Positions 12,361-24,492 are shown, counted from the first letter of the stretch. The stretch is DNA of 64,000 nt from Molanna angustata (GCA_963576475.1 OY754972.1:9817062-9881061); one strand, 5' to 3'. The notes: a model not told the origin generated them from the sequence alone. Translations and numbers: made by a program.

Positions 12361-13394
12361 AATTGTACAGTTTGTATGTTATAATATTCGTTGTGGAGCA
12401 CCGAAAAAGAATAGTGCTTTCAAATAATATTAAGAGTCGGATAATCTAAAATACAACAGGCAAAATCACTTCCCATATAGTTCAGCAATGAGGTTCTCCA
12501 CCAGGAGCGTGCCTAGGACTTTCGGACTATGCAAACCCGAAAAAAAAATGTAATTGTTTAAAATTTAACGTTTTTTAGCACCGTTGTTCATAGTTAGTGG
12601 CTATGAAAAATATTTTTAAAATCGCATACCAAAAATATAATCTACATTTGTGGCCCTGTAAAGCATCATATCTGCATACCAACATTTCAATTTTCAATTT
12701 TGTAATATAGTTGCAAACAATAAAAAAATATTGGGTTTTGAATTTAGGCAAACCGGGATTTTCGGCTTCTATAAGCAACTCCGCTACTGTTTTCCACCCA
12801 TTCTGAATTTTGGTAATGCAAAACTGCACACTTGTCACTGGTTAACCTGCCACGGTACCTCAAAAACAAATTCACATATTTATCCAATCATGTACCTACT
12901 TCCACTCCAATCTGCTGAAGGTACAACACTATGCATTATGCATCCTTATCCATAATACAGAATTTCCCAGCACTTCGTCCGGATATTGCGTCATTCAACT
13001 CACTTTGTATTTTCAAAGAAAAACTAAAGAAATATTAATCCCTTATAACTTGATTCCGATTTCCTATCCTTGTTAAAATACAATAAAAATTACACGGGAT
13101 GCAATAAAATAATAGGTCGAAATAATAGTATGATGTGTACGTAAATCTCCATTCCCCTTAATTATTTGGTTAGGTTCAGTTAGTGTTTAATAATAATTGC
13201 CACTCGTGTGAGCGAGTTGCATTGAACATTGCACGGAAATTGATTGCAGGAAAAATGTTATCATCGCCTTTGTCTTTTGAGGTGAGAAATTAGTTCATTA
13301 TGTATTCGCATTTGATCACATCAATTAATTTCTCAACATATTATATACGTAGTTGTATGATACCTACTATTTTTAATATTACTTATTATTTTTT
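12361..13394. other. Noncoding sequence
   Basis: Two overlapping short frames (12575-12838 minus, 12731-12955 plus) look random. The segment 13190-13290 is balanced in composition and could be conserved, but nothing specific is visible. Confidence 0.4.
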
Positions 13395-14426
13395 ATGTTA
13401 AAATTTTCGCGTTTTATGTCAACTTTGACAGCTCATCCGATCTTGATAAAAAAAATACAAATCAAAAATCAAATAAAAAACAAATCTAACTTCATCTCCA
13501 TTCCCTCAGGCGTACCGCAAGGGTCACATTTAGGACCACTTTTATTCAACGTCTACATATTTGACATAGGCGACTGTTTCGTATTCTCCGATTATGAACT
13601 TTTCGCTGAAGACATGAAAATCTTTTTAAAATTTTTTGATTTAAATGACTGCCTCAAACTACAATCGGATCTTGACAAACTATCTGATTACTGCCGAAAT
13701 AACAACCTCTTAACTAACGTCACAAAATGCCATAAAATTAGTTTCTTTCGCAAACTATCTCACATAGCCTTTCAATATACTCTCAATGGTAAACCTATCG
13801 CTTCTAGTGATAACGTTAGAGACCTTGGTGTTATTATGGACACCAAACTTAGTTATAACTTACACATCGACTGCATTATAGATAAGGCTTACAGAATGCT
13901 TGGATTTTTATTCAGAACCAGCAAACCATTCACAAACTTGAAAACGCTCAAACTTCTTTATTTTTCCCTGGTTCGCCCTATCCTGGAATACGTATCTCCT
14001 GTCTGGTCTCCCCATTATGCAACACACATAAACCGTATCGAAAGGATACAAAATATATTTATTAAACACCTAAATCGAAAAGCATTTCTTGATTTTCCAT
14101 CGTATCGTGAGGCAAGGTTTTACCATGGCATTGATTCACTCGAAAACAAACGTACTCTATCTGAAATGATGCTTCTCCACAATATTATTAATAATAAAAT
14201 TAATTCTCCTGCTCTCTTAAACTATATATCTTTCAACATCCCTACCCGTAGAACTAGACACACTCCTCTTTTCCATCTTACCACTCAACACACCAACTAT
14301 GCTCAACATGCAACAATGTACAGAATATGTAATACATATAATAGGCATTTCCAAGAGATTGACATATTCTTACTTAGCGCCCCCACATTTAAAAAATATA
14401 TCAAACTTAAAATTTCATCGTCATAA
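13395..14426 (+). pseudogene. Jockey-like LINE reverse transcriptase, 5'-truncated
   Basis: This 343-codon frame is the C-terminal half of a non-LTR reverse transcriptase that copies element RNA at a nicked target. The RT motif SGVPQGSHLGPLLF lies at residues 38-51. The usual (F/Y)ADD catalytic box reads FAED (residues 70-73), so the first catalytic aspartate is replaced by glutamate. It then shows the jockey-type order: DLGVIMDTKL (thumb region), YFSLVRPILEYVSPVWSP, RIERIQNIFIKHL and a C-terminal tail. The endonuclease and N-terminal RT motifs are missing. The first ~30 residues (poly Lys/Asn/Ile) look like random extension, so the ATG is not a real start. The frame is otherwise open, suggesting a fairly recent 5'-truncated insertion that is now inactive. 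Confidence 0.9.
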
Positions 14427-14700
14427 TCAAATTTAACACTTAATTATACTGACACATTTATATATGCAATTTCACACATCATTCACACAATATCTCACCA
14501 TAATATGTAACCATTCCTAATATATCTTAATATACTACAATAACTTCAGCGACAACCTGTAATTGGCTTTATTATTAATCAAATTATCTTTATGTTTTAT
14601 AATTTATTATATGCTGTATTATAATAAATTATAAAACATATATAATTTATTATATGATGTATATATTTATTATATGTTGTCCTTTAAATAAATAAATAAA
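14427..14700 (+). mobile_element. 3' UTR and (AAAT)n tail of the jockey-like LINE
   Basis: The AT-rich sequence after the stop codon ends in aaataaataaataaa at 14685-14700, the same kind of tail as the LINE 3' ends at 33.7 and 40.4 kb. It contains a 20-base perfect inverted repeat (14592-14611 with 14620-14639, 8-base loop) next to further tataatttattatatg echoes. Confidence 0.75.
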
Positions 14701-15380
14701 ATGAGCTGTGGTGTATCTAAGGTCTAGTTGTACAGACATCGTGGCACGAGATTTTTATATATTATATATTAAGATATACAAACTTAAAACAAAAGAAAAT
14801 GATTAGTGTGAGGCCATAATCAATGGGTGAAAATCTCCTCTGTATAGTGTCTGCCTTATACTAATAACCATTCCTATATTGAAATGCATGTGTGCAGTGT
14901 TTTTACTCTTGTTAATTATGTAATATGTAGTGGAATTGTTCCAAATTCCGAAGAAAATAATAATATTATTAGGTTTCGTACGTCATAACTAACGCACGGC
15001 ACAAATCACAAAAACAGCATCAATTTAATGAAATCCCGCGATCAAATCTTAAAGAGTTGTATAATTGAAACGTTAAGATTAATATCGGCGTTGAATGTAA
15101 ACGGGAAGAAAAAAAAATAACCACGCGAATTTGAAATATTACGATTGTGGGTAGCGATTAAAAATGTGAAATAGTAATTACATCGGAGTGATATAAAAAA
15201 AAAAACGAACGGAATCGTAAAAAACAAATCATCCTTGTGATATCTATAAATTACGCGGACCCAACACTAACCCGCTAACGCCCACATATCAATTAAGAAC
15301 CCCAAAGCGCGCGCCGGACTGTCAAACAACGACTGGGATGTGGCCAACACTAAACTTTTCACTATTTTTTTTTATATACC
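14701..15380. other. AT-rich noncoding sequence
   Basis: Nothing recognised. The segment 15240-15350 is GC-richer. Confidence 0.45.
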
Positions 15381-15530
15381 GGCATATTACCACAAACTGG
15401 GATAGCCAGCAACCGGTGTGCGGGTGTGATTATCGATACGTGCGTGTATCTCCACACACCAGTCTCGTCACATCTATAAAGGCAACATTCAGAATCGGTG
15501 GTTACCCTCATTGCTGAACTATGTAAGAAG
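15381..15530 (-). mobile_element. SINE-like family F, copy 1
   Basis: It aligns by eye with copies at 19.2, 29.7 and 51.4 kb: conserved blocks ggttaccctcattgctgaac, aaaggcaacattcagaat, ccacacaccagtctcgtcac and gccagcaaccggtg. Oriented on the minus strand, better copies end near tgatggtat, as the RTE LINEs here do. This copy is uninterrupted, unlike that at 29.7 kb. Confidence 0.7.
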
Positions 15531-15779
15531 TTATTTTTAATTACATGGATATTAATGATGTAAACCTGAAATAGTAGAATAGAATGGAAGCATTATTCTT
15601 AGTCTTTTTAAAGTATTGAATGTCTTTTAGATAATATATTAATAAGTATATATCTTAGCTAAACTGAGCAAATATTCTTATACCTACCACACTGTTTTTT
15701 TTTTGTTAATAGTAACAAATTTTCATGTAAATATTAACCTTACTATAGTCACTACAAAACATTTGGTTTTGTGCAACCA
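15531..15779. other. AT-rich noncoding sequence
   Basis: Nothing recognised. Confidence 0.5.
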
Positions 15780-15945
15780 ATTTTTTTGTGCACATAGCCA
15801 AACAGTACAGCCATAAAAAGATAAACCTTTATTACTGATAACAAAAGTTTGGTTAAACGCAGGTAGCGAGAGTTGAGGCGAGATTCGAACCAGCTGCGTT
15901 TCATGGATCGAGTGCGCTAGTCACTATGCCACAGATCCATCTATT
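15780..15945 (-). mobile_element. tRNA-derived SINE, family C
   Basis: On the minus strand, a tRNA-like head (tggatctgtggcatagtgac..., B box ggttcgaatctc) is followed by a body with caaacttttgttatcagtaa and a 3' end near ggctatgtgcac. The head differs from families A and B. Fragments lie at 10.8 and, probably, 48.5 kb. Confidence 0.8.
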
Positions 15946-17395
15946 AAGTGCACATTTTTTCTTCTTCTTGACATTTTTTGTACTTCATTTCCATTGTGGA
16001 GGTGCATTAATTAAACAAAAAGATATATAGAAAATTCCAAATTTCCAGATCGTGAGAGCGTTTGGAATGTTTTGACACATGAAGTTGTAGGAAAGAAATA
16101 GACGGATGTCAAAGATCTATGGAAAATTAATCACATCTAAGTTGATGCATTTTATACTTATTATAATATCGTCAATTGGGGTTGTCGATTAATGATTAAG
16201 AATAAACTCTGTTCTTCAATTATAAATATAATATATTCTCAATATAATATATCAGTACAATACAATTACAATATGATGATTACATACAAATAACTATGTA
16301 GGTACTCGGACAATATCCAAAGACGACGCGCACACTTCGCGCCTTTGGTCAATTATACTTTCTCGCTCGCACTCACACTATCACGTATCTCACAATTATG
16401 AAGTCGATTTAATTTTCACATCGTTTGGGATTTAAAAGAGGACATAAAATTTCATAGACCTACCTACGCCGTACACATAAAAAAATCACAACTATACCTA
16501 CTCAAAGTATGCACTTTCCACCCGCTGAGAAATTATCGTATATAAAAAATACGCTTTGAAATTGTGAAATCATGACTTTCCCGTATTCACACATATCGTG
16601 TAGAAAAAAAAACTTCAGTATAAACCATTTCACTTCGAAGGTTCCTGGGTACCTACCTACATACACCGAAAAACAGTGGGCAGTGCCCGAATGTCAAATT
16701 AAAAACACCTCAACTCGGACTTGTGATATTAAATAAATAATACAAATAAATAATCATTCCATATCACAGCCTCAATCTTTCAACACGGCCGATCTTGGCC
16801 GTATACGGACCACGCCTATTAATTTTTCAAACACACTAAATGGTTGTGTAATAATTTATTAAAAGGAATCCACAGTGTTTCATTAGTAAATCAAATATAC
16901 GTTATTCTTCCATGGTGTTATTATCGCGTCTTCCGGTAGTCAAATCTGTTTCTATTATTATTTTTTTTATTGTTTGATCCGTTGAAAGAAGGTAGGTAGC
17001 TACGGAGTGTAGGTATTTTATTTTATTAATCACTCGGGTTAAACCGCTTTTAACGCCCTCTATCTATTGTTGTTGTTATAATTATCATCCCTTCACTTTA
17101 CACCCCTGTCTCAACCTGTTTGAACCCTCTCGTTCAAAGGGTTGAAGAAACAATCGTTGCGGTACAAGACGTTTTCTATCAGTCCGCTAAGATTTTCAAT
17201 CTATAATTTTATTATTTTTATAGTATTTTTTTTTAGTTTTACAGCAATATTGTTATACTTGAAATTATAATTGAAATCTGAAAAATAAAGTCTTTGACAC
17301 TTGCGTTCTCCCGTTACAGACGAATAGCTGTGAAACTCATCTGTTTACAAACAAACGGCAACATCGTTTTTAGCAATTTAGCAATAATTCAAAGT
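15946..17395. other. Noncoding sequence
   Basis: Mostly AT-rich. A short stretch at 16300-16400 is GC-richer (agacgacgcgcacacttcgc). No coding or repeat signal was recognised. Confidence 0.45.
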
Positions 17396-17745
17396 CATGG
17401 AAAGGAGAATGCTGGGTATTTCGTCGAGAGATAGGAAAACCTAAAAACTTGTGGATAAGAGAGGAAGCCAATCTAACCGACTTTCTTCAAAAGGTTGCCA
17501 ACCAGAAGCGGAGCTGGACAGGACCACAGATTCCAGATAAAATAATGAAGTACTGGAATATCGACCTAAAAAGGGTGAGAAAAGTGTTGGAGAGCCTCAA
17601 ACAAGGTCGTCTGACGATATTAGACGAGTGGCTGGAGGTGGATGGATGCGGTCTGCCCAGATTCGAGAGCTGTGGAGGTATCAGGGGGAGGGCTATATCC
17701 ATTACTAGACAATAGAGGGCTGACGAAAGAAATTGTAATAATTGC
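17396..17745 (+). pseudogene. RTE/BovB-type LINE ORF C-terminus, frameshifted
   Basis: Reading across frames recovers the characteristic C-terminal region of RTE/BovB endonuclease-RT proteins. MERRMLGISSRDRKT is followed by a stop and a frame change. Then comes WIREEANLTDFLQKVANQK, then in another frame EVLEYRPKKG, EKSVGEPQTR and DDIRRVAGGGWMRSAQ ending near GEGYIHY. The order (ML-G-S-RDR, VTD, WRP, R-VGRP-RW, W-R-AQDR) is the family pattern seen intact at 46.7 kb. At least two frameshifts and a stop make it dead, so the apparent 88-codon frame here is a composite and not a host gene. Confidence 0.85.
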
Positions 17746-18539
17746 AATCCATTGATTACAAAAAACTTGATTGCTGTTACAGCGCATATGTCACCAATCA
17801 CCTGGTCCAAATAACTGTCTCTAGGGCGACCATTCCTTCCATCTTTCCTTCCACGATGGTAACGAGCAGACCCAGATGGATCCTTCGTGTCCATTGGATC
17901 CATTTGGATCGTTGTTGGCAACCCTCCTTAGAAGTTGCATTATTTCCGACAACTCAAAATGGAAATAATAACTGTATTTTTTTCTATGAAGATTTGAATC
18001 ATAGACTTAATTTACATATACGATTTAATTGTTTAAATAAAAAATTAACGAAAAATCTACATAACAAATGCTATTTTATTGAGAATCATCGTAGTCAAAA
18101 ATGTTTTATAAACCTATTTATTTTTTAAATATCAACAATCTTTTTTTAGGTATGGAGCTCAATTTAATAATGAAATAAATCGCCTGCTTGGAATACAAGT
18201 CTTTTGCATTTGAAATTTATAAATTTCTCTCATACTTCTTCTTCTTCTTTTTAATTTTCTTTTCCGTTTCTTACTTTAGGTAGGGTCGGCACTCCTAGTC
18301 TTTTAATTTGTAATTCTCTCATACCTTGAATTAAAAATGAATTAATAAGTCAAAGTCTGTAAATCTATTAAATATCAATTAATTGGTGTAAAAACATTAA
18401 TTAACAATTATTTTTTACACAATTAAAAGCCGAAATTTCTTAAAAAACTTTATGTTCGATTTTAAAACGTACCTAATTTTGGTTTAAAAATCTTTTATTT
18501 TCTAGTGTCAAAAGTATTTTTAAATATTGAGAACCTTTG
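17746..18539. other. Noncoding sequence
   Basis: The 128-codon frame at 17742-18128 has no recognisable domain. The segment 18225-18300 (cttcttcttctt... tagggtcggcac) looks like the tail of a minus-strand retroelement with an (AAG)n end, but no coding part is visible. Confidence 0.4.
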
Positions 18540-18850
18540 AAAGTGTCATTATTAGAGTTACTTTTTCTTTCCCCAGAGGGCGTTTTAATAGAAGCCTTGA
18601 TTTAATTACTGACAGCAACGAAAGGGTTGACTTAACACTGCTCGCTCCTTTACAGTATGCAAATATTGACTTAGTTCACCACCGCCGCTACCGGGACGGA
18701 GAGGGTTAACTGAGGAAGAATCTGGGCTAATGAAAGGGTTATTATTATTCGACAAAGCGACCGGCTGGGGTATTTAGTGAACAGATTTCAACCATGTTAA
18801 CCCTTTTGTGGTAGGGGAGGGGGGTGTCGAGGAAACTTTTAAAAGGCATG
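18540..18850. other. GC-richer repeat-poor island
   Basis: Balanced composition, ccaccgccgctaccgggacg and ggtaggggaggggggtg strings, and no repeat signature. Possible conserved noncoding element. Confidence 0.3.
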
Positions 18851-19157
18851 TTTAAGAAAAGCGTAAATGTGTTAACTGAAAATGATCAGTCTTTATACCC
18901 CATACGATTTATAGTAAGTGTTTAATTTAAGAAAAATCATAATTATCAATATATCTTTTATATTTTATAGGTTACATACCACACCTATGCGCTAATTTCT
19001 TAAATAAATGGATATGGTTGGTTGGAAGATATTGCCACTAGGCACTTTGTGCACTATTATGCATTTGATTGTGTACAGAAAGTTTGTTATAAATAATTAT
19101 CTATTTTATGTACCTATGGACAAATATGTATAATTTCAAAAACATTTTTTTTTACAT
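18851..19157. other. AT-rich sequence with a possible SINE B scrap
   Basis: The string ggttggttggaagatattgc at about 19017 resembles the SINE B body, but the match is short. Confidence 0.35.
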
Positions 19158-19312
19158 AAGAGGTTCACCACTTATTCTATGTGATTCCTTCATAGGTGTG
19201 ACGAAGCTGGTGTGTGGGGATAAACGCATTATATAATGCGCTTACTTTCATAAGGTACCTACCTATTGTATACCCGTATATCTATTGCTGGTTACCATAC
19301 ACTGTGGGATAT
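19158..19312 (+). mobile_element. SINE-like family F, copy 2
   Basis: Plus orientation: aggttcaccacttattctat, cgaagctggtgtgtgggg and attgctggttaccatacact correspond block by block to the reverse complement of the copy at 15.4 kb. A central hexanucleotide-rich insert (gcattatataatgc) is a perfect palindrome. No coding content. Confidence 0.65.
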
Positions 19313-19396
19313 TTTTTTTTTATATTTATTTATTATTATAAACAATACAATGTTGAAGTTACAAAAACAATTACATACTAGAGTAGAAGCACCATA

Positions 19397-19398
<2 letters not shown>

Positions 19399-19431
<33 letters not shown>

Positions 19432-19447
19432 GTGTGTGTGTGTGAGT

Positions 19448-19487
<40 letters not shown>

Positions 19488-19499
19488 GTGTGTGTGCGT

Positions 19500-19582
<83 letters not shown>

Positions 19583-19591
19583 AGGGTGTGT

Positions 19592-19646
<55 letters not shown>

Positions 19647-19735
19647 TAAGGGTGTGTGTGTGTGTGTGTACGTGTGTGTTTGTGTGTGTGTGTGTGTGTG
19701 TGTATGTGTGTGTGTGTGTATGTGTGCGTGTATAT
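19399..19735. repeat. Long (GT)n microsatellite with interruptions
   Basis: About 340 bases of GT with scattered GA, GGG and GC interruptions, which show internal duplication of imperfect blocks. It produces meaningless His-Thr frames. Alternating purine-pyrimidine tracts of this length favour Z-DNA. Confidence 0.98.
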
Positions 19736-19934
19736 GTATTATTTAATGATAAGTGTTGTAAATAATAGAATACGATGAACACCTCACTATATACCGTGAA
19801 AGTATGCATATATGTATATCTATTATCATAAGACTTCATATGGACTAAAATGTAAGAAAAACATTAAATTTACTAACTCTATGTTATACAATGTAAGTAA
19901 TTCATTTAATAATATGGACAAATCGTTTTATTAG

Positions 19935-20045
19935 CAGTCCATGATATTCGCAATATTCTACTCCAATACATCAATCCTATTTCTCTGCGACTCTCCATGT
20001 CTCACGACCGTGGAGGAAGATAAAGACAATTAGAATCCTGATTTT
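19935..20045 (-). pseudogene. LINE RT C-terminal scrap
   Basis: On the minus strand, fragments resembling ETW-(x)n-R-L-IPWT of RT C-termini can be read, and the segment agcagtccatg..gcaatattct is shared with the better copy at 42.1 kb. Stops and frameshifts are abundant. Confidence 0.5.
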
Positions 20046-20184
20046 GGTGTTTTTTACATTAAATTTTAATATACTAAATTAAATTTTAAGCTCTACCGGA
20101 GTTGTATGGCCATCGGAAGTAAGTAAGTATACTAATAATACCAGTAAAAAAACCTAAAATGTTTATACTCTGAGGTCTAAGGCA

Positions 20185-20392
20185 TTATTTTTTTTTATTT
20201 TATTTTATTTATTTAGGTAAAATATACAGGATTAAACCTACAATTATTTTACACGATTAATCATAAAAAAATAATTACATCAAATTTGTATAACATTTCA
20301 AATTTCAAAGTATAAAAATTAAAACAATCCAAAAGCATACAAGGTAGTAGGTATAAAATCAAAATAAATTAAAGTATTAAAGTATTATTATG
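20185..20392 (-). repeat. Possible LINE 3' end
   Basis: It begins with (TTTTA)n/(TTTA)n (20190-20215), which would be an (AAAT)n tail on the minus strand, followed by AT-rich sequence. There is no coding part. Confidence 0.35.
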
Positions 20393-20927
20393 TAATTAGA
20401 GATTGCAATCAAGCAGCGTTTTCAATCCAGCAGGACTCTTGACGATTTTATTTAAAATTGCTGGATCCGCGCTGGATCCAACAATTGTTGATTTTATATA
20501 GACTAATATTCTCATTATTTTATATAGACTAATATTCTCATTATTTTATATAGACTTATATTCTCATTATTTTATATAGACTAATATTCTCATTATTTTA
20601 TATAGACTAATATTCTCATTATTTTATATAGACTAATATTCTCATTATTTTATATAGACTAATATTCTCATTATTTTATATAGACTAATATTCTCATTAT
20701 TTTTTTCGTTTCAATATTTGTAAATCTCCAAATGTCTTTCTTGGTTACTCGTATAATAACTTTTTTACAAAGAAATGATGAATAAGAATTGTTATAATTT
20801 CATATTAAACTGTTTTACTAAAACAACCTACATCTTTACTTCGTTATTTCGAAAAGTAAGTAATTGCGAATCCGGGATCCAGCTGGATTGCTGGATGTAG
20901 GATCCAGTAATGGCAATCACTAATTAT
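20393..20927. mobile_element. TIR element carrying a minisatellite
   Basis: The ends are inverted: taattagagattgc at 20393 and, read on the minus strand from 20927, taattagtgattgcc. Next to both ends lie repeated ggatcca/ctggatcc strings. No ORF is present. The tandem array at 20491-20702 fills its centre. The TIRs resemble those of some hAT-like nonautonomous elements, but I see no unambiguous 8-bp target duplication, so the superfamily is open. Confidence 0.55.
20491..20702. repeat. 26-bp minisatellite (about 8 units)
   Basis: Near-identical units of ttttatatagactaatattc plus tcatta repeat head to tail without spacers. One unit carries a single-base change (actta for actaa). Confidence 0.95.
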
Positions 20928-21239
20928 TGTCTTTGTAGTATGTATGTACGAGAATTACCTACATATATATCATTAGTAAACTTTAAACTACATCCGTTTT
21001 ATAATACACGTGTGATGTTCTTATCGTTTTATTCTTATTAAACTTCCTTAATTATTGAATCCTTAGAATAGCAAAAAATACAATTTGATTAAAATTTAAG
21101 TGCGTTATCAGAATTGAACCCATTGTATCTTAAAAATTGAAATATAAATATCGTTTTCTGAGAAAAGAGCGAAAACATCTTTATCGAATTTACAAAGAAG
21201 AATACATACCGTCTCCCGATTCTTAATATTAATTACTTC
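20928..21239. other. AT-rich noncoding sequence
   Basis: Nothing recognised. Confidence 0.5.
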
Positions 21240-21690
21240 GAGAAATACGAGCTGCATCCGAGGTACGTACCTACTCCATCCCGTTAGAGTCCCGCTAAAA
21301 GCTTCAAAGCGAGCCGTGAACGATAATAACTTAATTATTCAAATGGTTGGCCGTAAGTTGAGGATTTGCAGGGACGCAAGGGATGGTGGTCGGGGGCCAA
21401 TTAGCCGAGACCACCTGAGTCCTCGGTCACTTGAGCGAATTAACAATCTGCCAAAGAACGAATTAACAACACCCGGAGGCGGATTTGATTACCTTTTAAA
21501 GGGGAGGAGGAAATGCTCATTTTCATCCCCAACATCCACTCCCGAGTGAGTACCAACTAAGTAGTTAATTACTCGAGTACAATTTAATTATTCCTACTTC
21601 AGCGCCGTGGAAGAGCTTAGACCCGGAAAACTTTTAACAAGTCAACGATACTTTAAAAGTAAGTTGAAGTCGTGACGGGAAAGAAGTTGG
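21240..21690. other. GC-richer repeat-poor island
   Basis: Balanced-composition DNA (ggtggtcgggggccaattag..., gagaccacctgagtcctcgg) with no transposon signature. The 77-codon frame (21316-21549) lacks splice context or a domain. It is one of the better conserved-noncoding candidates in the presumed intron. Confidence 0.4.
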
Positions 21691-23369
21691 TTGCTAATAA
21701 TAATTTTAACATCGACCAATGGAGCAAGATTTGTTTATTTTTTACGAGAAATATGCAATTATATGTATAATTTGAAGTATATATAATTAATTTATTACTT
21801 ACAGAATCAATTCATTTGTCAGCGGTAAAATACAAGGTTTTATGACACTGATATATTCAACAATGCATATCAATATCGCAGGAGTATATCGGCAATGACG
21901 CAGTGATATGAGGCATAGAATACCCAACTCCTTTATACCTCCCCACTCACCCCAATTCCTACATATCCTATTGTCACTTGCATGTTATTAATTTTGAATT
22001 ACTTACATATCTTGTTAGGTCTTCTTCATTTTTATTTTTGTTTTGTTCATTTTAAAATTCATTGTGTCTTTTGTAATTTGCAAATTGCTCTATGTTTCCC
22101 TTAAAATTAAAAAAATATATGTAAACTGAAAATCGACGAATCCGAAGAACATAAATAGACATATAAAGGATCGAACAGTCGCTTTTGGTACCAAATCTGG
22201 AAAAAAAAATCCAATAGAAATTTGGAAAATTTATTTGATTGGTCGAATTTTAAGAATAATAGTTTGACTCTGAAAGCAGAATAAATGATATTGAAATGAG
22301 AAAATTACTAATTAATTAACGCCTAAATACCCCACCAAATTTCTCAAATATATTAAACAGTATATGTTTCTAAAAAAAAACTAAAAGTACTTTCAACCTT
22401 CTCTCATGAATTTATGTTCTTTACATAATTTTAAAACTATGCATATTTCCTTAAAAGAATTATTAAAAATAATATCCTTTTTTACGGCCTTTTATACAAT
22501 TACTCCATAACTATGTATCGTAAAGAAAACAATATTTTATGTGCTTCAAGAGTGCATAAAAACAATGTGAATGGCCGATACTTGATTTTTTCATTTTATG
22601 TCAGATTTGTTCTTAAAATGCAAGAAAAGAAATATTGGGTTTTTGATAATAATAATCACGTAGGTATATGTAAATCATTTTTAGCGCACGTGATAATTAC
22701 GTAACTTCATAGTGTATCGGTTTCAATATATCATGTTTTCAGTCACTTGATTTAGAGTTACATATATGTATGCCATCTTCAGAATAAGCAATGTGCCACA
22801 AATACATATTTGAAACATGATACAATTTTTCTTTTTTATCAGAGAAAATTCTGCTGTAATAGGTCTAGAAATGTACAGAAATGCTTAAATTTCACTACAG
22901 TAATTTGAAATATTATTTTTCAATATTTTTTATATTATTACGCTTGGTATTTTCTTGAAGGTGGTGCGTTATAACAAATGAGGCGTTAATCCCCCGAGCA
23001 AATGAGAAAATACACTGGCGTTATATATTTTTTTCACAAAAAATAAATGAGTGTCCATCCATCCCCTTGAGTGGAATCCCTGCAATACAAAATACTTTTC
23101 TTTTTCCACGTTTTCAAACTCATTTGTGACGACGGGGTCCGGGCTGCGGGCGTGACTCAATTTACCCTGTCATTACATGAATTAGAAGCAAACACCTCCA
23201 GGGGGTGTTTTAGAATTATGATAGCCAAGAGGGTGTTAAAGATTTTTATCATTTTCTAATACACGTTATCAAAATTTTCTTTCAAAAAATGATGATTATT
23301 ACTTAACAAAAAATCATTGAGGCTAAGTTGCTCACAAATAACACAATATCACAAGCTATGGAGACAATA
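21691..23369. other. AT-rich noncoding sequence
   Basis: Several short frames (22513-22704, 23071-23259, 22969-23160) look random. A block at 23040-23230 is GC-richer. Nothing specific. Confidence 0.45.
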
Positions 23370-23757
23370 CCCCCTATTCAGTAACTATTGTAACTAAAAT
23401 AGGAACATACTAAAATTGTAGATTTTAGATTTACGATCTTATTTTAGCGTTATGAAATATCAACTTGGACTAAATAGAATTGGAACGTGCCTATTTTGGC
23501 CGGAATGTTCTTGAAAAGTTACTGAAGCAGACGTATTATGAATAATTTAGATAATTATAAAATTTTCATCATTTTCATAATTATTCAAAAAACGTATAAT
23601 TCGGGAACTTTTTAAGAACGTTCTTGCCAAAATAGATACGTTCCTATACCATTTAGTTATGGTTGATATTATATAATGCTGAAATAAGACCGTAAATCTA
23701 AAATCTACAATTTTAGTATGTTCCTATTTTAGTTACAATAGTTACTGGAATAGGGGG
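23370..23757. mobile_element. Fold-back MITE, CCCCCTATT ends
   Basis: Almost the whole element is palindromic: the left arm starts ccccctattcagtaactatt and the right arm ends with its near-exact complement, aatagggggta. The arms are roughly 180 bp with a short AT-rich centre. The element is flanked by TA on both sides (23368-23369, 23758-23759), compatible with a Tc1/mariner-type target. The ends are palindromic, so the exact boundary is ambiguous. No ORF. Confidence 0.8.
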
Positions 23758-23892
23758 TATTAAACGAGCCCCCAACAGATTATTTTCAGTATGATTCTAT
23801 CCCAAAAATGCTGCATGATAATATAGTTTAACAAATAATTTACCTATCATAGCAAATTACAATATATCACATGCATTGAAATTGTTATTAAA

Positions 23893-24055
23893 TGTCCTGG
23901 GTTCGATCCCCAGCAGAGGAGAAATTTATTTAGATTAATTTCTTACGCTAATATTGCTTCTCTGGGCTGGAAACAATGGTTAGTTGAAAGAAATTGCTAT
24001 ACAGCAATAATCTCGCCACTTGCGCAGGAAGCAAGGAAGTGTATATTATTTATCA
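23893..24055 (+). mobile_element. SINE family B, 5'-truncated
   Basis: It starts in the tRNA-like head at the B box (gggttcgatcc), then ctctgggctggaaacaatgg, ttagttgaaagaaattgc and the 3' module cttgcgcaggaagcaagg. Same family as 9.7 kb, opposite strand. Confidence 0.8.
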
Positions 24056-24082
24056 AGGAAGTGTTACTGACTTTTCAGATAT

Positions 24083-24200
24083 GTTTATTTATTTATTTAT
24101 TTTATTTCAGAAAACTACAGCTTTGTAAATTGTGTGGTTACTTATGGTGCTATTAAAATTAATACAAGCCTACAATGTTTTCTTCTAATTAAAAAATAAT
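24083..24200 (-). repeat. Possible LINE 3' end (TTTA)n
   Basis: A (TTTA)n/(TTTTA) run at 24083-24107 is followed by non-simple sequence. The pattern fits a minus-strand LINE tail; there is no coding part. Confidence 0.35.
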
Positions 24201-24492
24201 GAAATAAAAAAAAATTATATGTAAATGAATAACAATGATAAGAAAAAAATAAACGAATTATAAAAAAAAACAATACATAATGAGAATAAAACGATGAAAA
24301 GGATATTTGTTTTACTATGCAGTAATTTTTCTTTAGGTATTAATTATCATACAAAAATAAAACGTTCAACATTCAAAAATTTTTTACGGATGATTGTTTC
24401 TAAAAATAACAAGAGTCAATTTATAAATTTTTAGTTCTTCAAAAAATTATTTACTGACGGTTGTTACTAAAAACAACAAATGATCCATTTTT

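Noticed and set aside
17449..17715. 88-codon frame as a host gene
   Set aside because: The family motifs run through different frames; it is a decayed RTE ORF and this frame is a composite.
17487..17921. 144-codon minus-strand frame
   Set aside because: Antisense shadow of the RTE remnant.
17742..18128. 128-codon frame
   Set aside because: No recognisable motif; the second half is low-complexity Asn/Lys/Leu from AT-rich DNA.
19378..19839. 153-codon His-Thr frame
   Set aside because: Translation of the (GT)n microsatellite; no natural protein composition.
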